The translations under genes were made by a program, and so were the position numbers. From Novosphingobium sp. 9 (lineage in GTDB: Bacteria > Pseudomonadota > Alphaproteobacteria > Sphingomonadales > Sphingomonadaceae), in NCBI RefSeq assembly GCF_025340265.1, contig NZ_CP022707.1, forward strand, positions 2,418,501-2,482,500: 64,000 nucleotides of DNA, written 5' to 3'. Positions 29,534 to 39,313 of this stretch are shown one piece after another; positions within the stretch are counted from its first letter, which is position 1; every line of letters begins with the position of its first letter. Below the pieces are notes generated by a model, which was given only the letters and a program-made list of their open reading frames with translations, did not search any database and had not been told where the DNA came from.

Positions 29534-30519
29534 GGGAACGGGGAATCCGCGCTGACCAGACCCTCGGCGCGAAGTTCCTGCCAGAACGCCTCGGGCACAG
29601 GCTGGTCCAGATGCGCGACCGTTTGCGCGATACGCTCAGGCCGAGAGGTGCCCACCAGCACCCGCTCGATCGCCGGATGCGCCAGCACGAAGCGCATCGC
29701 TGCACCGGGCAGCGATACCGCGTGCCGCGCACAGAGCGCCTCCAGCTTGCGCACGCGTGCGATGATCTCCTCGGGTGCCTCGCGATAATCGAAGCGCGCG
29801 CCCTGCGCCGCGCCCGAGGCGAGGATGCCCGAATTGAACACGCCGCCTGCCATCACCCTTACCCCCCGCCGCTGCGCCGTCGGCAGGAATGAGGCGAGGC
29901 CGGACTGGTCCAGCAGAGTGTAGCGCGAAGCCAGCAGCGCCACGTCGAAATCGCCGCCCGCCAGCGCCCGTGCGCCCACCTCGGCCCCATTCGCGGCGAA
30001 GCCGATCTGCGCCGTATCGCCCGCACGCTTCAGTTCCTCCAGCGCCTTCATGCCGCTGTCGAGCAGCACGCCAAGCTGCGCCTCGGTCGCCGCGCCGTGA
30101 TTGCCCTCGTCCAGTTCGTGGACTAGCAGCATATCGACACGCGTCAGCCCCAGCCGCGCGACCGACTGCTCAAACGCGCGCATGACGCCATCGTAGGAAT
30201 AGTCGAACACGCCCGCGAACGGCAGCGCGGCGGCGAAGAACTCGCGCTTTCCGGCCTCTTCCCCGCGCACCAGATAGCGCCCGACCTTGGTGGAGACCTG
30301 CAGCCCCTCACCCGCATGATCGCGCAGGAACGCGCCGATGCGCAACTCGCTCAGGCCCTTGCCATAGCCGGGCGCGGTATCGAACAGCGCGATCCCCGCC
30401 ACCCGCGCCGCTTCCAGCACCGCGCGCGCCTCGCCTTCGTCGATGGCGCGGTGGAGATTGCCGATTTCAGCGCCTCCGAAAGCAAGGCAGGCGGCGGGAT
30501 CGAGATCAGGGCTGGTCAT
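29530..30519 (-). CDS. Aldo/keto reductase
   Basis: 329 aa TIM-barrel NAD(P)-dependent oxidoreductase. Catalytic segments are ALFDTAPGYGKGLSELRIG near residue 44 (Asp and Tyr) and VSTKVGRYL (Lys) near 76. MLLVHELDEG replaces the more usual histidine block, and AMRFVLAHPAIERVLVGTSRPE is near the C terminus. The arrangement resembles the L-fucose/D-threo-aldose dehydrogenase subgroup. It is convergent with the AraC gene. The substrate is unknown. Confidence 0.87.
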   Translation of the reverse strand: MTSPDLDPAACLAFGGAEIGNLHRAIDEGEARAVLEAARVAGIALFDTAPGYGKGLSELRIGAFLRDHAGEGLQVSTKVGRYLVRGEEAGKREFFAAALPFAGVFDYSYDGVMRAFEQSVARLGLTRVDMLLVHELDEGNHGAATEAQLGVLLDSGMKALEELKRAGDTAQIGFAANGAEVGARALAGGDFDVALLASRYTLLDQSGLASFLPTAQRRGVRVMAGGVFNSGILASGAAQGARFDYREAPEEIIARVRKLEALCARHAVSLPGAAMRFVLAHPAIERVLVGTSRPERIAQTVAHLDQPVPEAFWQELRAEGLVSADSPFP

Positions 30520-30585
30520 GAAAACGCTTGTGCCGCCCGGCCCCTGGCAGCGCTTGCCCGAACACGCACCGTGCTTTGATGCACT

Positions 30586-31344
30586 CTAATGACAGGCCTT
30601 CCAGCCTCCCGTGCGGCGCGCCTGATCGAGATGCAGGTGGTTGGCATGGGCGGCGTTGTAGTCCGGCGAAAGCACGGTCGAAAACGGCATGCATGCCGCA
30701 TCGCGCACGGCGTGGAGGAAGGCCGAACGTTCGGGCTGGCTCGCTTTTGCCTTCCAGTCGCCCAGAACCGTCACGCGCTGCCCGTCGGCCGTGACGAAAG
30801 CGGATATGTCGATGGCATTGCCGGTCGAGTGCTGGCTCCATGTCCCGGTCTTGCCGCCGCCGATCCTGCGGCAGTTGTACGTGCCCAGTTGCTCGATCCG
30901 CACCACCGGCGAGTGCAGGAACAGTCGCGCGGCCGGCTGCACACCGTGGCGCAGCCAGTATGCGAGGCCCGCATCCACGGCACACGTCGCCTGAGGGTTG
31001 CGCGGGCGCAGCGCCACGTCGGCGGCGGCCAGCGAGGCGACCCGCTCACGGTCCGATCTCCGACAGATACCGCTGCCGACGGCGGGAAGCGGCTCTGCCG
31101 GGATATCGCTGCGTTCGAGGAAAGCACGGCATGTCGGCAGATCGGCGCGCACCGCCGCCAGCTTGCGGCCCGTCGCCCAGCCCGGTGGATCGCGCAGCGA
31201 CAGCGGCGCCCACGGATCGTCCTCCGGATGGTCGTGCAGCCATGCGCGGCCCGTCAGCAGCAGGCTTGCGACCAGCAGCAGCACCAGCAGGCCATGGTCG
31301 AACAGGGAGAGCAGTCTTGCGCGCATTCCCTTGCGCCAACGCAT
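30586..31344 (-). CDS. Extensin family protein, membrane-anchored
   Basis: 252 aa. An N-terminal membrane helix LLVLLLVASLLLTGRAW serves as anchor or uncleaved signal. The extensin-like domain contains four or more conserved cysteines (PTCRAFLE, SGICRR, ATCAVD, NCRRIGGG), and the motif GTWSQHSTGNAIDISAF near residue 165. It ends with HANHLHLDQAR. These His/Asp motifs resemble metal-dependent peptidoglycan peptidases, so a cell-wall role is inferred. It is 66 bp before the aldo/keto reductase in the same direction. Confidence 0.85.
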   Translation of the reverse strand: MRWRKGMRARLLSLFDHGLLVLLLVASLLLTGRAWLHDHPEDDPWAPLSLRDPPGWATGRKLAAVRADLPTCRAFLERSDIPAEPLPAVGSGICRRSDRERVASLAAADVALRPRNPQATCAVDAGLAYWLRHGVQPAARLFLHSPVVRIEQLGTYNCRRIGGGKTGTWSQHSTGNAIDISAFVTADGQRVTVLGDWKAKASQPERSAFLHAVRDAACMPFSTVLSPDYNAAHANHLHLDQARRTGGWKACH

Positions 31345-31424
31345 CGCGCTCCTGTTCGGCTCCGCAAAAAGAAAGGGGAGCGATATGCCCCCCTTTCCTC
31401 ACATCAGCGATGGCGCGAAGCGCA

Positions 31425-32933
31425 TCACACCGGCGGCAGCGGTGCGTCGGCGTCCGTCTCGTGGACGTCTACCAGACCGCGACCGACATGGCTGTGGTTA
31501 CGGCTGTAAGCGAAATAGACGACCAGCCCGACCAGCGCCCAGCCGATGAACAGAATGATCGTCTCCCACGAGAGGTTGTAGAAAAGGTAGGCGCAGCCGA
31601 TGATCGCCAGCGGTGCGGTGATCATCAGAAACGGCGTGCGGAACGGACGCTTGCGCGAAGGGTCCGTGCGCCGCAGCACCACCACCGCGATCGACACCGC
31701 CATGAACGCGAACAGCGTGCCGGAGTTGGACACGTCCGCCAGCAGGCCAACCGGGAAGAACGCCGCGAACAGCGCCACGAAGATACCGGTCAGCACCGTC
31801 ACGACGTGCGGGGTATGGAAGCGGGGATGCACTTTCGAGAAGAACTCGGGCAGCAGGCCGTCGCGGCTCATCACGAAGAAGATGCGGGTCTGGCCGAAAA
31901 TCATCATCAGGATGACCGAAGGCAGCGCGATGATGGCGGCAGCACCGACCAGCCAGCCGACGAAGGGATGGCCGACCTGACGCAGCGTCCAGGCGAGGGC
32001 TTCCTTCGAGCAGACCACGGCCTGTTCATGGATCGACGAACAGGCCGCCGAAAGCGCGGGCGTTCCCGGCGAGAGCACTTCATGCCCCGGACCGAACACC
32101 GGCTGCGCACCCACGGTGCCGATCACGCCTGCGGCCACCAGCATGTAGAAGATGGTGCAGATCAGCAGGCTGCCGATCAGGCCGATCGGCATGTTGCGCT
32201 GGGGGTTCTTGGTCTCTTCGGCGGCGGTCGAAACCGCATCGAAGCCCACATAGGCGAAGAAGATCGACGCCGCCGCGCCCGAGATGCCCGCAAAGCCTAA
32301 CGGCGCGAACGGCGTGAACTGGCCGGTCTTGATGACAGGCAGCGTCAGCAGCACGAAGAAGCCGAGCGCCAGGATCTTGATACCCACCAGCACGGCGTTG
32401 ACTGTGGCGCTTTCCTTGGTACCGCGCACCAGCAGCGCCGTCACCGCCGCCGCGATCAGCATCGCGGGAAGGTTGATCACGCCGCCGTCGAACGGCCCGC
32501 GCACCAGCGCATGCGGTATGCTTATCTGGAAACTGGTGTTGAGCCAGCCAACGAAATAGCCCGACCAGCCCACCGAAACGGCACCTGCGGCAATCGCATA
32601 CTCCAGGATCAGCGCCCAGCCCACCATCCAGGCGACCAGTTCGCCCATCACGGCGTAGCTGTAAGTATAGGCCGATCCCGAGACCGGCACCATGGCCGCC
32701 ATCTCGGCGTAGCACAGCGCCGCCACGGCACAGACGAAACCGGCGATGATAAAGGAGAGCATCATGCCCGGCCCGGCCTTCTGCGCGGCTTCCGCCGTCA
32801 GCACGAAGATACCGGTGCCGATTACGGCGCCGATGCCCAGCATCGTCAACTGGAATGCGCCCAGCGAGCGATGCAGAGATTTCTTTTCAGCCGTCGCCAA
32901 AATGGCATCTAACGGCTTTACACGTCCGAACAT
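31425..32933 (-). CDS. APC superfamily amino-acid permease (cationic amino-acid transporter type)
   Basis: 502 aa with about 12 hydrophobic helices. The first-helix substrate motif MLGIGAVIGTGIFVLTAEAA lies near residue 31. FFAYVGFDAVSTAAEETKNPQRNMP near 230 is typical of the cationic amino-acid transporter branch. An extra loop containing cysteines (AACSSIHEQAVVCSKEAL) sits near 295. It is divergent from panB. Exact substrate is not determined. Confidence 0.9.
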   Translation of the reverse strand: MFGRVKPLDAILATAEKKSLHRSLGAFQLTMLGIGAVIGTGIFVLTAEAAQKAGPGMMLSFIIAGFVCAVAALCYAEMAAMVPVSGSAYTYSYAVMGELVAWMVGWALILEYAIAAGAVSVGWSGYFVGWLNTSFQISIPHALVRGPFDGGVINLPAMLIAAAVTALLVRGTKESATVNAVLVGIKILALGFFVLLTLPVIKTGQFTPFAPLGFAGISGAAASIFFAYVGFDAVSTAAEETKNPQRNMPIGLIGSLLICTIFYMLVAAGVIGTVGAQPVFGPGHEVLSPGTPALSAACSSIHEQAVVCSKEALAWTLRQVGHPFVGWLVGAAAIIALPSVILMMIFGQTRIFFVMSRDGLLPEFFSKVHPRFHTPHVVTVLTGIFVALFAAFFPVGLLADVSNSGTLFAFMAVSIAVVVLRRTDPSRKRPFRTPFLMITAPLAIIGCAYLFYNLSWETIILFIGWALVGLVVYFAYSRNHSHVGRGLVDVHETDADAPLPPV

Positions 32934-33113
32934 GCGGATGGACCCCCGAATTTCTGGATGGCCCGGACGCTAACGACATGTTCACGCTTGGCAAGGGCCT
33001 AGATGCGCTGGTTCCCCGGCTTTTCGCGAACCGGTCCCCTTGCCGCGTCGCTTTTTCCCGGTTCGGGACGCAGCGAATTGCCGAGCCGAGACTGCGGGGC
33101 TAGAAGCAGGCAC

Positions 33114-33986
33114 ATGTCTACGACCTTCCAGATCGACACCGCCACCTCGCGCGCCACGCCCACGCCCGCGCCGATGAAGCGGCTGACCGTGCCCGCCATC
33201 CGCCGTCGCAAACAGGACGGCGTGACCGAAAATCCGGTCGTCATGCTGACCGCCTATACCGCGCGGCAGGCCCAGTTGCTCGATGCCCATTGCGACATGC
33301 TGCTGGTCGGCGACAGCCTCGGGCAAGTGATCTACGGCCTTCCCTCCAGCGTTCCAGTGACGATGGAGATGATGATCAACCATGGTGCTGCCGTGGTTCG
33401 GGGCAGCTATCACGCGGCGGTTCTCGTCGACATGCCTTTCGGTTCCTACGAGCAGTCTCCGCAGCAGGCCTTCGAGAATGCCGCAAGGCTGCTCAAGGAA
33501 ACCGGCTGTGCTGGCGTGAAGCTGGAAGGCGGCGAAGCGATGGCCGAAACGATCGCCTTCCTGACGGCACGCGGCATTCCGGTGATGGGCCATATCGGCC
33601 TGACCCCGCAGGCGGTGAACCTGCTCGGCGGCTACAACGCGCGCGGTCGCAGCGAAGCGGAAGCCGCCAAGATCGTGGCCGATGCCCGCGCTCTCGATGC
33701 CGCAGGGGCCTTCGCGATCGTCGTCGAAGGCGTGGTCGAGCCGATCGCGATCGAGGCCACCCGTGCCTGTTCCTGCCCGGTCATCGGCATCGGCGGCTCT
33801 GCCCAGTGCGACGGGCAAGTGCTTGTCGCCGAAGACATGCTCGGCCTGTTCGAACGCGTGCCACGCTTCGTGAAGCGCTACGCCGACATGGCAGGCCTCG
33901 TCTCGCAGGCGGCGGAAGCTTACGCTCGCGAAGTGCGCGAGCGCAGCTTCCCAGGCATCGAGCAGACCTACCAGCCCAAAGCCTGA
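33114..33986 (+). CDS. panB: 3-methyl-2-oxobutanoate hydroxymethyltransferase
   Basis: Makes ketopantoate from 2-oxoisovalerate for pantothenate and CoA synthesis. It is 290 aa. Motifs are [16 protein letters not shown] near residue 42, [32 protein letters not shown] and [17 protein letters not shown]. The open frame extends to 33003, but ATG 33114 begins the family sequence after GCAGG. It converges on the TPR gene with 8 bp between stops; I see no terminator between them. Confidence 0.95.
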   Translation: MSTTFQIDTATSRATPTPAPMKRLTVPAIRRRKQDGVTENPVVMLTAYTARQAQLLDAHCDMLLVGDSLGQVIYGLPSSVPVTMEMMINHGAAVVRGSYHAAVLVDMPFGSYEQSPQQAFENAARLLKETGCAGVKLEGGEAMAETIAFLTARGIPVMGHIGLTPQAVNLLGGYNARGRSEAEAAKIVADARALDAAGAFAIVVEGVVEPIAIEATRACSCPVIGIGGSAQCDGQVLVAEDMLGLFERVPRFVKRYADMAGLVSQAAEAYAREVRERSFPGIEQTYQPKA

Positions 33987-33994
33987 CTGGCGGA

Positions 33995-35824
33995 TCAGTT
34001 CACAGCACCAAGCGCGCTGGCCTTCTCTGCCAGTGCCAGCGCCTCGGTGCTGCCGCGATGCGTAGCTGCAAGCGCATAGGCCAGCGCGCGCGTCGCCAGC
34101 GGACTGGCACGCTGGAGGTCGTAGGCCCGGCGTGCATCGCTCAGACCCGCAGACAGGTTTCCACTCCCCACCTCCACGGCGGCAAGACGGCTCAGCACGG
34201 CCACATCGTCGCTGCCGCCATTGTCGCGCAGCCAGCGCAGCAGAGCAGCCGCGCGCAAAGGCCTTCCCTCTGCCTGTGCCTGCTGCCCCGCTGCCATCAG
34301 CGCAACCCGGCTCGCAGGATCTCGGGCGAGCCGAGCCTGAACCAGCGCCACGGCACCGGCACGATCGTTGGCCGCATCGAGCGCAGCCAGCCAGCGCAGG
34401 AACAGCCCATCGGGAAAACGGATCCCTGCCGCCTGACGATAGAGCGACATCGCCTGCTGCGGGTCATGCGCGGCCAAGGCAGCATCTCCGGCCAGCGAAA
34501 GGGCATCGTAGGAGCCGGGCGAATGCTTCAGTGCGGCCTCTGTCGCATTCAATGCCGTTTGCGTCCGGCTCTGAGCAAGCAGATCTGCCACGCTGGATGT
34601 GCCTGCAAGCACGTGCAATCCGGGTTGAGGGCCCCTTGCCGCGCGATCCAGCAAGACACCTGCCGCTTGTCTATCGCCCAGTGCCTCCTCGGCCCGAGCC
34701 AGCACGGTCAACAGGTAAGGCGTGGCGTCAGGCCTCGATGCAACATCCGAGAAACGCTGGATTACATAACTGTATTGCCCCGAGAGGTAGAGCACGCGGG
34801 CCAACAGGTTCTGCCCGGCACGGTCATCGGGGCGTTGCTGAAGCAACTTTTCCAGCCAATCCGACGATGTCGCATAATTGCCTGCATCCGCTTCCAGAAC
34901 GCCATGCAAAAGCATGACACCCGGCATCGTATCAAGCGTCGTCCCGGCCCGCTCCAGCACCCCGCGAGCGAGCGTATATCGCCCTGCGCGGGCAGCTATA
35001 AGAGATTGAATATAGTAGGCATTCGCGTTTCCGGGTGAAACCGTCAGAAGGCGCCGCGTGGCAGCCAGTGCTGCAGTTCCCCGACCCATGTCGCACAAGG
35101 TCGCGGCATAGTCCGTCAGAACGCCGGCGTCATTGGGATCGACCCTCAGGGCATGTTCGAACCACGGCAGAGACGCCACGAGTCCCTGGCTGTCGCGCAC
35201 AAGTTGTGCCGTAAAACGAAGAGCTTGCACGTTATTCGGCGCGAGTTCGATAGCTCGCCTTGCCGCTGCTATCGCATCGAGATGGCGCCCTGCGGCATAG
35301 TTCCAGCGGCCGACTTCCACCCACAACCCGGCATCGTTCGGCGCCAGCGTCAGGGCTTTACGATAGGCCTCTCCCGCAGCCCCGATGTTCCCGATCTGCA
35401 ACTCGACAAGCGCCAGATTACGCCAGCCCTCCGGCGCAGAGGGTGAATCAAAATCTCTTGTTTCCAGCCATTTGCGAGCATTGTCCGGATCAGACTGGAC
35501 GATATATGCCTCACCCATATAAGCCGCGACTGCGGCACGGCTCGCCCCTCCTGCCAGCGCCGCACGCAGCTTCATCTCCGCAGCAATGCCATCCCCGCTG
35601 CGCAAGGCATCACGCGCCTCTCCGATCAGGACACCCGGACCATCCTGGCGTGCAACAACAGCAGCAGGATGAACGATCAAGCTGGCCACCATGCCTGCCA
35701 TGACCAGGAGCGGCACGGCCAGCGCCACCAGAATGCGGGCGCCGGGAAGAGACTTGGGCGGCGGCAGCGAGCGACGGAGCCGCCCCCGATCAGGCCTGCA
35801 GTTCGTACTGCTTGAGAAGGTCAT
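33995..35824 (-). CDS. PEP-CTERM system TPR-repeat protein (PrsT-like)
   Basis: About 609 aa. A basic N-terminal segment is followed by one membrane helix (ILVALAVPLLVMAGMVASLIV) and then multiple TPR repeats, such as WRNLALVELQIGNIGAAGEAYRKAL split into consecutive 34-residue units through most of the length. It is the last gene of the operon with PrsR, PrsK and the TIGR03013 transferase, where the PEP-CTERM TPR lipoprotein usually lies, though no lipobox is visible. The start is uncertain: ATG 35824 overlaps prsR by 35 bp; otherwise a GTG just before the helix would be needed. Name assigned from context. Confidence 0.7.
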   Translation of the reverse strand: MTFSSSTNCRPDRGRLRRSLPPPKSLPGARILVALAVPLLVMAGMVASLIVHPAAVVARQDGPGVLIGEARDALRSGDGIAAEMKLRAALAGGASRAAVAAYMGEAYIVQSDPDNARKWLETRDFDSPSAPEGWRNLALVELQIGNIGAAGEAYRKALTLAPNDAGLWVEVGRWNYAAGRHLDAIAAARRAIELAPNNVQALRFTAQLVRDSQGLVASLPWFEHALRVDPNDAGVLTDYAATLCDMGRGTAALAATRRLLTVSPGNANAYYIQSLIAARAGRYTLARGVLERAGTTLDTMPGVMLLHGVLEADAGNYATSSDWLEKLLQQRPDDRAGQNLLARVLYLSGQYSYVIQRFSDVASRPDATPYLLTVLARAEEALGDRQAAGVLLDRAARGPQPGLHVLAGTSSVADLLAQSRTQTALNATEAALKHSPGSYDALSLAGDAALAAHDPQQAMSLYRQAAGIRFPDGLFLRWLAALDAANDRAGAVALVQARLARDPASRVALMAAGQQAQAEGRPLRAAALLRWLRDNGGSDDVAVLSRLAAVEVGSGNLSAGLSDARRAYDLQRASPLATRALAYALAATHRGSTEALALAEKASALGAVN

Positions 35825-37169
35825 AAAGCGTCGGTCGACTGATACCCAAGAGCTTGGCCGTACTGGAAATATTCCCCTCGCTACGGGCCAGGGCATGGCG
35901 GATCACCTTGCGATCCGCCTGCTCGCGCGCGGCCTTGAGGTTGAGCGCGCCGAGCACTTGCTCGTCGGGATCGAGCAGGTCGAGATCTGCGGCACTCACC
36001 AATTTTTCATCAGCCATGATGACGGCCCGCTTCACCCGATTTTCAAGTTCGCGCACGTTACCGGGCCAGTTCCATGCATCGATGGCAGCCAGCGCGTCTA
36101 TGGAAAAGCCGCGCACCTGTGGGTTCATCTCACGCGCATGCCGCTGCAGAAATACCTTGGCGAGCAAGACCGCATCTCCTGGACGCTCCGCAAGCGCAGG
36201 GATTCGCACGACAATCTCGGCGAGGCGATAATAGAGATCTTCGCGGAAACGCCCGTCCGCAATCATCGCCTCAAGATTCTGGTGCGTGGCGCAGACGATC
36301 CGTGTGTCGACCGCGATCGCCTCTCGCGAACCGATCCGCTCGATAACCCGCTCCTGCAGAAAACGCAGAAGCTTCACCTGAAGCTGAAGCGGAATGTCGC
36401 CAACCTCATCCAGGAACAGCGTACCGCCTGCAGCCTGCTCGATCTTTCCCGGCGTCGTCTTAACGGCCCCGGTAAAGGCTCCCTTTTCGTGCCCGAAAAG
36501 TTCACTTTCCAACAGGTTTTCGGGAATGGCTGCGCAGTTTATGGCCACAAACTGCCCATGCGCTCGGCCACTTGCCTCATGCAGGCCCCTGGCCAGCAGT
36601 TCCTTGCCGGTCCCGCTTGCACCCAGCAGCATGACCGAAACCGAAGTACCCGCAACTCGCTCGATAGTCCGTGCGACCTTGACCATTTCAGGCGCTGCCG
36701 TGACCAGGCGCCCCAACACCTGTCCGCCTTCATCCACACGTTCCGCCAGCCGACGATTCTCGTCTTCCAGTCGGCGCAATTGCTGTGCACGACGAACGAT
36801 CAGCCCAAGTGCATCGATGTCCACAGGCTTCTGATAAAAGTCATAAGCGCCACGAGCGATCGCCTGCAGAGCGCTCTCACGGGCATTATGTCCGCTCGCG
36901 ACGATAATTTTCGTATCCGGCTTGATGGCCATAATCTCATCCAGGACGGCGAACCCCTCGCTCGTCCCGTCCGGGTCCGGCGGAAGGCCAAGATCCAGCG
37001 TCACGACGTCAGGGGCCTCGGCGCGCAATAACGCGATTGCCGAGGCGCGATCTCCTGCCAGAACGACATCAAAATCCTCGTAAGCCCACTTCAGCTGAGC
37101 CTGCAGGCCGGCATCGTCCTCGACAATGAGAAGTTTGGGGAGTGCCTTGAGGCCTTCATCACTCATCAT
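35790..37169 (-). CDS. prsR: PEP-CTERM-box response regulator PrsR (NtrC-type, sigma-54 dependent)
   Basis: 459 aa. The receiver domain has the phosphorylation aspartate in VTLDLGLPPDPDGTSEGF near residue 57. The AAA+ domain carries Walker A GASGTGKE near 175 and the sigma-54 contact loop GAFTGA in ESELFGHEKGAFTGA. Walker B is GGTLFLDEVGD. The Fis-type HTH is NISSTAKLLGISRPTLYDLL at the C terminus. It overlaps prsK by ATGA. In this family it activates PEP-CTERM and polysaccharide genes. Confidence 0.92.
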   Translation of the reverse strand: MMSDEGLKALPKLLIVEDDAGLQAQLKWAYEDFDVVLAGDRASAIALLRAEAPDVVTLDLGLPPDPDGTSEGFAVLDEIMAIKPDTKIIVASGHNARESALQAIARGAYDFYQKPVDIDALGLIVRRAQQLRRLEDENRRLAERVDEGGQVLGRLVTAAPEMVKVARTIERVAGTSVSVMLLGASGTGKELLARGLHEASGRAHGQFVAINCAAIPENLLESELFGHEKGAFTGAVKTTPGKIEQAAGGTLFLDEVGDIPLQLQVKLLRFLQERVIERIGSREAIAVDTRIVCATHQNLEAMIADGRFREDLYYRLAEIVVRIPALAERPGDAVLLAKVFLQRHAREMNPQVRGFSIDALAAIDAWNWPGNVRELENRVKRAVIMADEKLVSAADLDLLDPDEQVLGALNLKAAREQADRKVIRHALARSEGNISSTAKLLGISRPTLYDLLKQYELQA

Positions 37170-39313
37170 GCTACTTTCTGGTGCGTTTCATCGGATGCAG
37201 CACCTGCTGATCCCGATTCGAGAGAGGCCGTGGCAAGCGGTAGATGGATCGTGAAGCGCGAGCCCAATCCTTCGCGGCTTTCCACATCCAGCCGCCCATG
37301 CATCGCCCGGACAAGCTCGCGCGCTTCGAATGCACCGATCCCGAAGCCGCCAGACTTCGTGGATACGAAAGGTTTGAACAGGCGACTGCGCACAAATTCG
37401 GCTGACATGCCGGAGCCGCTATCGACCACATCGATCCTCGCGCTGAGGCCCTCCGCGATCAAGGAGAGGCAAATCGGTGCATTTTCGGAGCTCGCATCAA
37501 CGGCGTTCTGAACAAGATGGACCAGAACCTGTTCCAGCGAATGGCCATTGGCGACGATTGCCAGATCGGCTGCAGATGTCACATAGACGCCGTGCCGCCC
37601 CGCAAATCGATCAGCTACGGCTTGTACGAGTGGCGCTGCCCGCATCACCTCGACCCGCTCAACGCCGCCGGTTCCGTACCGTGACAGCCTGGCGATCAGG
37701 GCATTCAACTTTTCCGAAGAGCTTCGCAATGTCACCAGCATATCATCGCGGAACGCCTTCTTTTCCGCGTGAAGTTCAGCGTTGCGGGCGAGCAGGCTGA
37801 ACTGGCTGGCCAGATTCTTGATGTCGTGCATGACAAAGGCAATGCGGCGATTGAACTCGTCGAACCGGGCCGAATCCGCGAGCGCCTCCTGGCTGCTGTT
37901 TTCCGCCAGAAACGCTGCGGCCTGCTGCCCCATTACGCGCAACAGATCGAAGTCTTCCCAATCCAGACGGCGCGCCATCGGCGGCCGTGCCAGCAAGACC
38001 ATGCCAACGATCCGCTCGAAGTGAATGAGCGGCACCGCAGCCCAAATCCGATTGTCATCAAGCAGCCAATCGGGAACGTCATTCGCCTGCGGCCAGAGCT
38101 CACTTCCATCGCCGCGCAAATCATCGAGATCGATGATAAAACCGCTCTTCTCGAAATAGCCCACGTGAAGGGCATCCCATGCGACGGACGGAACCTCCAG
38201 ATCGGGCCAGGTGAACCTTGCGGCAACAGCCAGATCGCCGCTATCTGCCGGCGTCAGAAGCACGCCTGCAGGACAATCGAAGACGTCCGCGATCGCCTGA
38301 ATGACGCGCTCCCCAATCGGCCGGGCCCCGGCAACGTCGCTGGCGACCGTACGCGCGAAGCGTAACCACTCATCGCGATAATCGTAGCGATGCTGGAAGA
38401 AATGCTTGACCAGCATGACACGCATCCAGGCCCTGAGCCGGCGCGAGGGCAGCACGACCAGCGCCAACCCGCTTGCGAATGTCAGAAAGGTGAGTTCGAC
38501 AAGCCTTGCCATGTCACCGCCCGCATAGGACAGCCATTGCCCGACAATCACCATCGCAATGAGATAGAGGCCGATCACCAGCAACGAAAATGTCTGGAAC
38601 GCGACGGCTCTCGACGGTCGTAAACGCAGCGCATCCGCATTGCGCGCAGTTGCGACGCCCACGCAAGCGGCCAATGCCAGAGCTGCAGCACCTCGAAAGG
38701 CTGCCAGTTCCATCGGCCAACGATCAGCCAGATAAGCCACCGTATAAAGATTAAGCTCAAAAGCCCAGACGACGGCTATTCCAAGTACCGGCCAACGCAA
38801 TATCCGGCGGGCATCGACAGCTGCGCCAACGTATAGATTATGGATCAGCACCAAGCCGCCCACTGTTGCCAGAAGCCGAAACAGAAGCTCCACGCCCGTC
38901 GCAAGCGCTTGGACGTCAGCTTCCAGAAGCCCGGTCGCCAGGGCAATATCCAGAATGACATGCAATATTTCGACGAAAGTCAGAGACAGTATAACCAGGC
39001 GCACCGGCGCGACGTTTTCCTCCCGGCCATCCGCCAGAAACATGCGGTAAATGGCAAAAAACCACCCCACGTTGCGGGCACTTTCCAGCACCGAAGGAAA
39101 TGTGCTGTCCACCCCTTCACTGCCCAGCGCAGCATCAACCAGGCACCATATCGCCGTCAGCACCAGCGCGATCACGACCGGCGTTCCTGCTGCGCCAAGA
39201 CGATCGCGACGCGGCAAAAGACATAGAACAGCGGCAAACATGGCACTGGCGGCGGTCACATCCAGCGCAATACCAATGCGCTCCCAGGTACTCGCGGCAA
39301 GCAGCACGTTCAT
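37166..39313 (-). CDS. prsK: PEP-CTERM system histidine kinase PrsK
   Basis: 715 aa. The N-terminal third contains about eight to nine membrane helices. A central GAF-like region (DCPAGVLLTPADSGDLAVAA and later) is followed by the phospho-acceptor in RRIAFVMHDIKNLASQFSLL near residue 495. The ATPase domain has LVHLVQNAVDASS, VDSGSGMSAEFVRSRLF and KSGGFGIGAFEARELVRAM. This order is characteristic of PrsK. It overlaps both neighbours by ATGA and pairs with PrsR. Confidence 0.92.
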   Translation of the reverse strand: MNVLLAASTWERIGIALDVTAASAMFAAVLCLLPRRDRLGAAGTPVVIALVLTAIWCLVDAALGSEGVDSTFPSVLESARNVGWFFAIYRMFLADGREENVAPVRLVILSLTFVEILHVILDIALATGLLEADVQALATGVELLFRLLATVGGLVLIHNLYVGAAVDARRILRWPVLGIAVVWAFELNLYTVAYLADRWPMELAAFRGAAALALAACVGVATARNADALRLRPSRAVAFQTFSLLVIGLYLIAMVIVGQWLSYAGGDMARLVELTFLTFASGLALVVLPSRRLRAWMRVMLVKHFFQHRYDYRDEWLRFARTVASDVAGARPIGERVIQAIADVFDCPAGVLLTPADSGDLAVAARFTWPDLEVPSVAWDALHVGYFEKSGFIIDLDDLRGDGSELWPQANDVPDWLLDDNRIWAAVPLIHFERIVGMVLLARPPMARRLDWEDFDLLRVMGQQAAAFLAENSSQEALADSARFDEFNRRIAFVMHDIKNLASQFSLLARNAELHAEKKAFRDDMLVTLRSSSEKLNALIARLSRYGTGGVERVEVMRAAPLVQAVADRFAGRHGVYVTSAADLAIVANGHSLEQVLVHLVQNAVDASSENAPICLSLIAEGLSARIDVVDSGSGMSAEFVRSRLFKPFVSTKSGGFGIGAFEARELVRAMHGRLDVESREGLGSRFTIHLPLATASLESGSAGAASDETHQKVA

